NCBI RefSeq assembly: GCF_013410745.1
Contig: NZ_JACCFY010000001.1
Location: 3,162,001-3,226,000, forward strand
Direction of reading: 5' to 3'
DNA length: 64,000 nt
From: Nesterenkonia xinjiangensis
GTDB taxonomy: Bacteria > Actinomycetota > Actinomycetes > Actinomycetales > Micrococcaceae
Shown one piece after another: positions 58,492 to 64,000 of the stretch; position 1 is the first letter of the stretch; each line of letters opens with the position of its first letter. The notes below the pieces were generated by a model. It searched no databases. It was not told where the DNA came from and worked only from the letters and a program-made list of their open reading frames with translations. The translations under genes were made by a program, and so were the position numbers.

Positions 58492-58892
58492 TGAAGACGA
58501 ATTCCGGACTGTTCGGCCTCCTGGGCGTCTTCGTCCTTCTCGTGGCTTTCATCTATGGGTTCGTCACGGGCTTCGAGGAGCTGGCCGGCTTCCCGCTGCT
58601 GCTGCTCACCGCCGGGCTGGGCTTCATGCTGTGGTTCTACCTGCGGCTGACCGCCAAGCACTCGGAGGTCATGGACTCGGACAACCCTGAGGGTGAGATC
58701 CACCAGCAGGCGGGGAACTACGGGGAGTTCGCTCCCTGGAGCTGGTGGCCCCTGGGCCTCGGCTTCTCCAGCGCCTTCGTGTTCTTCGGCATGGCCTATG
58801 ACTGGTGGGTCGTGTTCATCGGCGCCATCCCGGCGATCTTCTTCGTCACGGGCTGGGTGCTGGAGTACAACCGCAAGCGCTACGCCCACTGA
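58491..58892 (+). CDS. ctaF: cytochrome c oxidase subunit IV (actinobacterial type)
   Basis: A 133-residue membrane protein with four hydrophobic segments, the actinobacterial CtaF family. Segments such as GFMLWFYLRLT, NYGEFAPWSWWPLGLGF and GWVLEYNRKRYAH are characteristic. The start shares one base with the ctaD stop (TGATG). It stabilises the oxidase. Confidence 0.92.
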   Translation: MKTNSGLFGLLGVFVLLVAFIYGFVTGFEELAGFPLLLLTAGLGFMLWFYLRLTAKHSEVMDSDNPEGEIHQQAGNYGEFAPWSWWPLGLGFSSAFVFFGMAYDWWVVFIGAIPAIFFVTGWVLEYNRKRYAH

Positions 58893-58949
58893 GCGCCCTT
58901 CTGCCGGGCTCGCAGCCTGGCAGGGGAGCTCCGTGTCGTTCCCACCCAC

Positions 58950-58989
58950 GACGACGCCCGCCGGCGGCTCTGCCCCGGCGGGCGTCGTC
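58950..58989 (+). terminator. hairpin terminator of ctaCDF
   Basis: A perfect 15-base stem (58950-58964 with 58975-58989) and a 10-base loop, 57 bases after ctaF. Confidence 0.7.
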
Positions 58990-59048
58990 ATGGGCGGACC
59001 GCCCGTCGTCGGGCGTCCCTGAGGATCACCATCGAGAGGACCGAGCCC

Positions 59049-59639
59049 ATGACCATCCGCCCCATCACCATCCACGGTGAGCCGGTGCTGCACCGACGGG
59101 CCGCAGAGGTCGAGACCATCGACGGCGAGATCCGTCAGCTGGTCGAGGACATGTATCAGACCATGGACGCCGCCCACGGGGTAGGCCTGGCGGCGCCTCA
59201 GATCGGCGTGGGGCTGCGCATCTTCACCTACGCGTATCCGGACTCCGGGGCGGCGCCGCCCCGGGGAGTGCTGATCAACCCCGCGCTGCGGCTCATCGGC
59301 AAGGTCTCCAGGAACCCCCCGGACCCTGACGAGGAGACGGAGGGCTGCCTGTCGGTGCCGGGCTACGGCTTCCCACTCACCCGCAGCGGCCATGTGGAGG
59401 TGTCCGGGCTCGACCTCGACGGCACGGTGCGGCGATTCGAGGCCACCGGGTGGTTCGCGCGCATCATGCAGCACGAATACGACCACCTCGACGGCTACCT
59501 CTACGTCAATCGTCTGGACCAGAAGTGGACGCGGCGCTGGAAGAAGGCGATGAAGAAGGAGGGCTGGACGGAGCCGGGAAACACCTGGATGCCCGGGGTG
59601 GACACCGACCCGTTCGGCCACGACGACACCGAGGACTGA
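59049..59639 (+). CDS. def: peptide deformylase
   Basis: Removes the formyl group from nascent N-terminal methionine, 196 residues. Three family motifs: GVGLAAPQIG, EGCLSVPG (metal Cys) and QHEYDHLDG (metal histidines and catalytic Glu). The C-terminal 25 residues are an extra charged tail. ATG with GAGAGGACC upstream. Independent of the cox operon, which ends in a hairpin before it. Confidence 0.95.
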   Translation: MTIRPITIHGEPVLHRRAAEVETIDGEIRQLVEDMYQTMDAAHGVGLAAPQIGVGLRIFTYAYPDSGAAPPRGVLINPALRLIGKVSRNPPDPDEETEGCLSVPGYGFPLTRSGHVEVSGLDLDGTVRRFEATGWFARIMQHEYDHLDGYLYVNRLDQKWTRRWKKAMKKEGWTEPGNTWMPGVDTDPFGHDDTED

Positions 59640-59690
59640 GCGGCCCTCGCCGGGCGGCCGTCGCGGTGCTGCGGCGCCGGGAGGCAGCCC

Positions 59691-60743
59691 TCAGGCGTGG
59701 CTGAAGTCGACCCAGCGCTGCAGCACCGCGGCGGCCGCCCCGGAGTCGATCGACTCCTCGGCACGTGCCCTCTGGGCGTGCAGCCGCTCCAGCAGGTCAC
59801 CCTCGGCAGAGTCGTCGACGGCGGCGAGCCCCGCGGCCGCGTTGATCAGCACCGCCTCACGGACCGGCCCGGGCTCTCCCTCGAGCACCTGCTGGACGAT
59901 CGCAGCGTTGTCCGTGCCGCTGCCGCCGCGCAGGGAGTCGACGTCAACCTGGCTGGTCCCGAGGTCGCTGGGGGAGAACTCGTGGTGGCGGACCTCGCCG
60001 TCGCGGACCTCCCAGAGGTCGGTGGAGGCAGAGGTGGTGATCTTGTCCCGCCCGTCCTGGCCACGGAAGACCAGGCCGCGCGTGCCTCGTGCGGCCAGCA
60101 CCTGGGCCATCTTCGGGGCGAGGCCGCGGTGCGCGCAGCCCAGGGCCTGTGCATCGACCCGTGCGGGGTTGGAGAGCGGACCCAGGAAGTTGAAGATGGT
60201 GCGGACTCCCAGCTGGCGACGCGTCGGGGCCACGAAACGCATCGACGGGTGGAACCCCTGAGCGAAGAGGAATGTGATGCCGACCTCCGTGGCGGCGCGC
60301 GCCACCCGTTCGGCAGGCAGCGTCAGGTCCACGCCGAGGGCCTCGATGACGTCGGCGGCGCCGGCGGTGGTGGAGGCGCCCCGGTTGCCGTGCTTGACCA
60401 CCCGCGCGCCGGCCCCGACGGCGACCAGCGAGGACATCGTGGAGATGTTCACAGTGCCGAGCCGATCTCCTCCGGTGCCGACGATGTCCAGCGTGGGGCC
60501 CGGGATGGAGATCTCCACGGCCTTGGACATCATCGTCGCCGACAGCCCCACCAGCTCGTCGGCGGTCTCACCCTTGGCGCGCAGGGCGATCAGGAACCCG
60601 GCCACCTCGGCATCGGTCAGCTCGCCGCTCATGAGCCGGTCCATGGCCCAGGCGGAGGTCCCCGAGGTGAGGTCTTCACCGGCGAGCAGAGCGTCCAGCA
60701 GGTGCGGCCAGGTGGGCGGTGGGGAGGTGGCTGAGTCGGTCAC
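59691..60743 (-). CDS. trpD: anthranilate phosphoribosyltransferase
   Basis: Second step of tryptophan synthesis, 350 residues. PRPP-binding GTGGDRLGTVNISTMSS, VKHGNRGASTTAGAADVIEALGV and FLFAQGFHPSMRFVAPTRRQLG (anthranilate site), and IFNFLGPLSNP are present. It sits apart from the other trp genes, divergent from ctaE, the same position as Rv2192c. The GTG at 60743 is 6 bases after minus-strand TATCCT. Confidence 0.95.
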   Translation of the reverse strand: MTDSATSPPPTWPHLLDALLAGEDLTSGTSAWAMDRLMSGELTDAEVAGFLIALRAKGETADELVGLSATMMSKAVEISIPGPTLDIVGTGGDRLGTVNISTMSSLVAVGAGARVVKHGNRGASTTAGAADVIEALGVDLTLPAERVARAATEVGITFLFAQGFHPSMRFVAPTRRQLGVRTIFNFLGPLSNPARVDAQALGCAHRGLAPKMAQVLAARGTRGLVFRGQDGRDKITTSASTDLWEVRDGEVRHHEFSPSDLGTSQVDVDSLRGGSGTDNAAIVQQVLEGEPGPVREAVLINAAAGLAAVDDSAEGDLLERLHAQRARAEESIDSGAAAAVLQRWVDFSHA

Positions 60744-60749
60744 CGGACC

Positions 60750-60755
60750 AGGATA
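60750..60755 (-). promoter_or_regulatory. -10 box of trpD (leaderless)
   Basis: Minus-strand TATCCT, 6 bases before the GTG at 60743. Confidence 0.55.
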
Positions 60756-60779
60756 TCCCGGCGCCCGACACGCCGTTTC

Positions 60780-60794
60780 TCTACATTTCGTAGA
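60780..60794. promoter_or_regulatory. palindrome TCTAC-N5-GTAGA between trpD and ctaE
   Basis: TCTAC (60780-60784), spacer ATTTC, GTAGA (60790-60794). The element and spacer length match those upstream of ctaC. It is about 145 bases before the ctaE start and 37 bases before trpD. Confidence 0.45.
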
Positions 60795-60925
60795 AATTTC
60801 TGACACATTCCCACCGGTGCTGACCTTGGTACTTCCTGGGAATGACGGGGGATCGCCGGTCTGACAAGGAACTTGGGGACGCGCCACGCACCCCTCGCCG
60901 ATGGCGGACGGGCAGCGATTCAGGC

Positions 60926-60931
60926 AATAAT
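60926..60931 (+). promoter_or_regulatory. -10-like box of ctaE (leaderless)
   Basis: AATAAT, 6 bases before the GTG at 60938. It decides that start over the in-frame ATG at 60842. Confidence 0.45.
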
Positions 60932-60937
60932 GTCCTC

Positions 60938-61585
60938 GTGACGTCTGCAACCCAAGCCCCCAACGCTCCGGCGCGCACGCTGCCGAACCGCCCGAACATG
61001 GTGTCCGTGGGCACCATGGTCTGGCTGACCAGCGAGCTCATGTTCTTCGCCGGCCTGTTCGCGATGTTCTTCACCCTGCGCTCGACGCAGCCCGAGATGT
61101 GGGCGGAGTACAGCTCGCGACTCGACATCACCCTGGCCACGATCATCACCGTGATCCTGGTGGCGAGCTCCGTGACGGCGCAGTTCGGAGTCTTCGCCGC
61201 CGAGCGTCACCAGCCCCGCCGCACCGGTTCACTGATGAACATCAAGAACTGGGGCATGGTCGAGTGGTACATCCTCTCGTTCCTCATGGGCGCGATCTTC
61301 ATCGCCGGCCAGACCTTCGAGTTCGCGGAGCTCGTCTCCCACGGCGTGGCGGTCCAGACCAACGCCTTCGGGTCGGCCTTCTACATCACGACCGGCTTCC
61401 ACGGCCTCCACGTCATCGGCGGGCTCATCGCCTTCCTCTACGTGATCGCCCGGGCCTACTTCAGCGTGAAGTTCACGCACAAGGAGGCCAGTGCCGCCGT
61501 CGTGATCTCGTACTACTGGCACTTCGTCGACGTCGTCTGGATCGCGCTCTTCGGCGTCGTCTACCTCCTGCCACTCTTCGTCTGA
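60938..61585 (+). CDS. ctaE: cytochrome c oxidase subunit III
   Basis: A 215-residue membrane subunit with five transmembrane helices, the short actinobacterial form. MVWLTSELMFFAGLFAMFFTL (about 26-46), GQTFEFAELVSHGV, and TGFHGLHVIGGLIAFL with YYWHFVDVVWIALF at the end are signatures. First gene of ctaE-qcrC-qcrA-qcrB, the conserved actinobacterial order (Rv2193-Rv2196). Confidence 0.94.
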   Translation: MTSATQAPNAPARTLPNRPNMVSVGTMVWLTSELMFFAGLFAMFFTLRSTQPEMWAEYSSRLDITLATIITVILVASSVTAQFGVFAAERHQPRRTGSLMNIKNWGMVEWYILSFLMGAIFIAGQTFEFAELVSHGVAVQTNAFGSAFYITTGFHGLHVIGGLIAFLYVIARAYFSVKFTHKEASAAVVISYYWHFVDVVWIALFGVVYLLPLFV

Positions 61586-61690
61586 CCGGTGGCCCCCGTC
61601 GGCCGGCTGGACGCTGAACATCCCACCCACCCATCACTCGGCCCGCAGGACCGCACGCGGGCCCCGCACCGAGAAGTTAGGAACCGGCAC

Positions 61691-62488
61691 GTGAAGGCAC
61701 TCTCACAGAAGCGCCGCCACCCCTTCGCTGGAGTGGCACTGCTCCTCCTGGGCCTCCTGATCACAGGGGGGCTGTATGCCGCTGCCACCACCATCAACCA
61801 GGCACAGGCCAGCAACGAGGCCGACGGGTACTCGGCCAGCGACGTCGACGAGGGAGAGCGCCTCTTCGTCGCGAACTGCGCGACCTGCCACGGGATCAAC
61901 GCCGAGGGGACCGACGCCGGACCCTCGCTGATCGGTGTCGGTGCGGCCTCCGTGGACTTCCAGGTCGGCACCGGACGCATGCCGATGCAGATGCAGGGTC
62001 CGCAGGCCCAGGTGAAGCCGCAGCAGTTCAATGACGAGCAGACCATGCAGCTGTCGGCCTATGTGGCCTCGCTGGGCGCGGGCCCGGCCGTGCCTGCGGA
62101 GGAGCACACTGACGCGGACCAGGGTGACCCGGCCCGCGGCGGCGAGCTGTTCCGCATCAACTGTGCCATGTGCCACAACGCCGCGGCCGCCGGCGGCGCG
62201 CTGACTGAGGGCAAGTACGCGCCGTCGCTGCACGGCGTCGAGGAGCGCCACATCTACGAGGCCATGCAGACCGGCCCGCAGAACATGCCGGTCTTCAACG
62301 ACGCCAACATCCCCCCGGAGGACAAGCGTGACATCATCGCCTTCCTGAAGACCTACGACTCCCAGGGCACTCCCGGCGGCTTCGCGCTCGGCTTCCTGGG
62401 TCCGGTCTCCGAAGGTCTGTTCATCTGGACCGGCGGGTTGGCAGTGCTCATCGCCTCGATGGTCTGGCTCACCTCGCGCTCCTCCTGA
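61691..62488 (+). CDS. qcrC: cytochrome bcc complex diheme cytochrome c subunit
   Basis: A 265-residue membrane-bound cytochrome cc that links the bc1 complex to oxidase CuA directly. N-terminal membrane anchor (11-33), two heme motifs CATCH (63-67) and CAMCH (158-162), and a C-terminal transmembrane helix (about 240-260). The GTG at 61691 is preceded by AAGTTAGGAA. The two hemes replace a soluble cytochrome c, the hallmark of actinobacterial supercomplexes. Confidence 0.95.
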   Translation: MKALSQKRRHPFAGVALLLLGLLITGGLYAAATTINQAQASNEADGYSASDVDEGERLFVANCATCHGINAEGTDAGPSLIGVGAASVDFQVGTGRMPMQMQGPQAQVKPQQFNDEQTMQLSAYVASLGAGPAVPAEEHTDADQGDPARGGELFRINCAMCHNAAAAGGALTEGKYAPSLHGVEERHIYEAMQTGPQNMPVFNDANIPPEDKRDIIAFLKTYDSQGTPGGFALGFLGPVSEGLFIWTGGLAVLIASMVWLTSRSS

Positions 62489-62566
62489 GTCGCCGGCCGC
62501 GGTGAGCCGCAGACACCGCACACACGCACCCACCACGCAAGCACTCAAGCAAAGGACGAGAACCAT

Positions 62567-63649
62567 ATGGGCGAGCACGGTCACGGCGACCCGCATGAGT
62601 CGGGGGCCGTCATCACTGCCGGTGACGGGGAGTCGGGCAAGTACGCCATCGACAACCCCGGTCTGCCGCCGCACCGCCCGCGGGTGGCAGATGAGGACCC
62701 GAAGGCCGCGAAGCGCTCCGAGCGCCAGGTCGCCACGCTGTTCCTCATCTCGATCATCGGCACCGTGATCTTTTTCATCGGCTACTTCGCCGTGGAGCTC
62801 AGCGAGGACCTCCACGCCCTGCGCCTGCAGAACACGCTGCTGGGCCTCGGCGTCGGGTTCGCGATGCTGGGCCTCGGCCTGGGCGTGGTCCACTGGGCCA
62901 AGACCCTGATGCCGGACCATGAGCTGGTCGAGGCCCGCAAGCCGCTGCGCACGGAGGAGCACCGTCAGGAGGCGGAGCAGATCATCGACGAGGTGCTCGA
63001 CGAATCGGGCATCAAGCGCCGTCCGCTGATCCGCAACACGCTCATCGGTGCCGCCGTGCTGGCCCCGCTGCCGTTCATCCTGACGCTGCGCGACCTGGAC
63101 CGCTCTGAGGACTTCGGCATGGACCGGATGCGCCACTCCCTGTGGGAGGAGGGCGTCCGCCTGGTCCGCGACCCCACCGGCACCCCGATCCGCGCCGCGG
63201 ACATCACCGTGGGCTCGGCCATGCACGTGATCCCGGAGAACCTGCGTGAGGTCTCCGGCCACGCAGACCGTCTCTCGGAGAAGGCCAAGTCCGTGGTGCT
63301 GGTCGTGCGGATGAACCCCGACGAGATCCAGCAGGTGACCCCGGGCCGAGAGGACTGGACCCACGACGGCATCATCGCCTGCTCCAAGGTCTGCACCCAT
63401 GTCGGCTGCCCGGTGGCGCTCTATGAGCGGCACACGCACCACCTGCTCTGCCCCTGCCACCAGTCGACCTTCGACGCCGCGCAGGAGTTCAAAGTGGTCT
63501 TCGGCCCCGCCGGCCGCCCGCTGCCGCAGCTGCCCATCGCCGTGGACGAGGAGGGTTTCCTCATCGCTCGCAGCGACTTCACTGAGCCTGTCGGCCCGAC
63601 CTACTGGGAGCGTGGCTCCACTGACCCCGAGGGTGATTACAACGCATGA
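62567..63649 (+). CDS. qcrA: Rieske iron-sulfur subunit of the cytochrome bcc complex
   Basis: A 360-residue protein with three N-terminal transmembrane helices (about 54-76, 90-110, 158-175) and a C-terminal Rieske domain. The 2Fe-2S ligands are in CTHVGC (276-281) and CPCH (295-298). An N-terminal extension of 50 hydrophilic residues is typical of actinobacterial QcrA. ATG start after CAAAGGACGAGAACC. Overlaps qcrB by four bases. Confidence 0.95.
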   Translation: MGEHGHGDPHESGAVITAGDGESGKYAIDNPGLPPHRPRVADEDPKAAKRSERQVATLFLISIIGTVIFFIGYFAVELSEDLHALRLQNTLLGLGVGFAMLGLGLGVVHWAKTLMPDHELVEARKPLRTEEHRQEAEQIIDEVLDESGIKRRPLIRNTLIGAAVLAPLPFILTLRDLDRSEDFGMDRMRHSLWEEGVRLVRDPTGTPIRAADITVGSAMHVIPENLREVSGHADRLSEKAKSVVLVVRMNPDEIQQVTPGREDWTHDGIIACSKVCTHVGCPVALYERHTHHLLCPCHQSTFDAAQEFKVVFGPAGRPLPQLPIAVDEEGFLIARSDFTEPVGPTYWERGSTDPEGDYNA

Positions 63650-64000
63650 GCGCCTCCAACGAGACCTACACCGAGGACCAGTACCTCGAGACTGAGAAGT
63701 ACCAGCCCGCCACGTCGACCGGCCGTATCGCCAACTACGTGGACCAGCGAGTCGGCGGCTCCGGCATGGTCCGTGAGTTCGGGCGGAAGATCTTCCCGGA
63801 CCACTGGACCTTCATGTTCGGCGAGGTGGCCCTCTACAGCTTCGTCATCCTCATCCTCTCGGGGACGTTCCTGACCTTCTGGTTCGACCCGTCGATGGCC
63901 AGCACCCGCTATGACGGCTCCTATGCGCCCCTGCAGGGCCTGGAGATGTCCACGGCCTACGCGACAGCTCTGGAGCTGTCCTTCGACGTGCGCGGCGGCC
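63646..64000 (+). CDS. qcrB: cytochrome bcc complex cytochrome b subunit (partial)
   Basis: The menaquinol-oxidising subunit; 118 codons are visible and the gene runs past the window end. It begins MSASNETYTEDQYLE, with a polar N-terminal region typical of actinobacterial QcrB, followed by VREFGRKIFPDHWTFMFGEVALYSFVILILSGTFLTFWF, the first transmembrane helix. Heme-ligand histidines lie beyond the end. Starts within the qcrA stop (ATGA). Confidence 0.93.
   Translation, partial: MSASNETYTEDQYLETEKYQPATSTGRIANYVDQRVGGSGMVREFGRKIFPDHWTFMFGEVALYSFVILILSGTFLTFWFDPSMASTRYDGSYAPLQGLEMSTAYATALELSFDVRGG

Noticed and set aside
60842-60937. N-terminal extension of ctaE from the ATG at 60842
   Set aside because: The extra residues are not seen in actinobacterial CtaE, and a -10-like box sits 6 bases before the GTG at 60938.

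Overview
The window is a high-GC, gene-dense chromosomal segment of an actinobacterium. Evidence for this is the mycothiol ligase MshC, a Pup/PafA/Dop/ARC pupylation locus, a naturally fused PafBC, a bcc-aa3 respiratory gene set (ctaCDF, ctaE-qcrCAB), an actinobacterial DUF5703/DUF3097/DUF3043 set, many GTG starts and many leaderless transcripts. The fused PafBC and the gene order point to Micrococcales, most likely Micrococcaceae. A Nesterenkonia-like halotolerant member is my guess from several very acidic proteins; this is inference. No insertion sequence, prophage, integrase or CRISPR array was seen.

Layout. 1-5.9 kb: the end of an unknown gene, tRNA-Leu(GAG) with a strong terminator, then a compact cell-wall-sugar salvage operon: GntR/HutC regulator, anmK, a sodium/solute symporter, murQ and a BadF-type sugar kinase. 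6-13.4 kb: M20 peptidase, acyl-CoA dehydrogenase, small conserved proteins, uppP, mshC, a PAC2 protein and a HAD phosphatase. 13.4-26 kb: site-2 protease, trmI, arc, dop, pup, pafA, two FKBP isomerases, fused pafBC, tatA, tatC. The 20S proteasome genes prcB/prcA, which sit between pup and pafA in mycobacteria, are absent here, and ARC lacks the proteasome-docking tail. 26-35 kb: pepN, an acyl-CoA oxidase-like gene divergent from a thiolase-FabG4-MaoC operon with a palindromic operator between them. 35-54.5 kb: a core block: holA, rpsT, lepA, hemW, DUF4870, DUF3097, CIRCE-hrcA-dnaJ, rsmE-phoH-ybeY-corC-era, leuA behind a candidate leucine leader peptide, recO, uppS, an alpha/beta hydrolase, pyrD, DUF3043. 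55-64 kb: erpA, ctaC-ctaD-ctaF, def, trpD, ctaE-qcrC-qcrA-qcrB (qcrB runs off the end).

How the parts work together. The first operon should take up and phosphorylate (anhydro-)N-acetylmuramic acid and GlcNAc and split the lactyl ether, feeding GlcNAc-6-P into metabolism. The pup block supplies a complete ligation/deligation cycle plus an unfoldase, with DNA-damage control by PafBC. The last block builds the menaquinol-to-oxygen chain; shared CTAC-N5-GTAG palindromes lie upstream of both respiratory transcription units and may coordinate them.

A window-wide property is the large number of start codons placed 6-8 bases after a TANNNT -10 box, as expected for leaderless mRNAs. I used this to fix several start codons.
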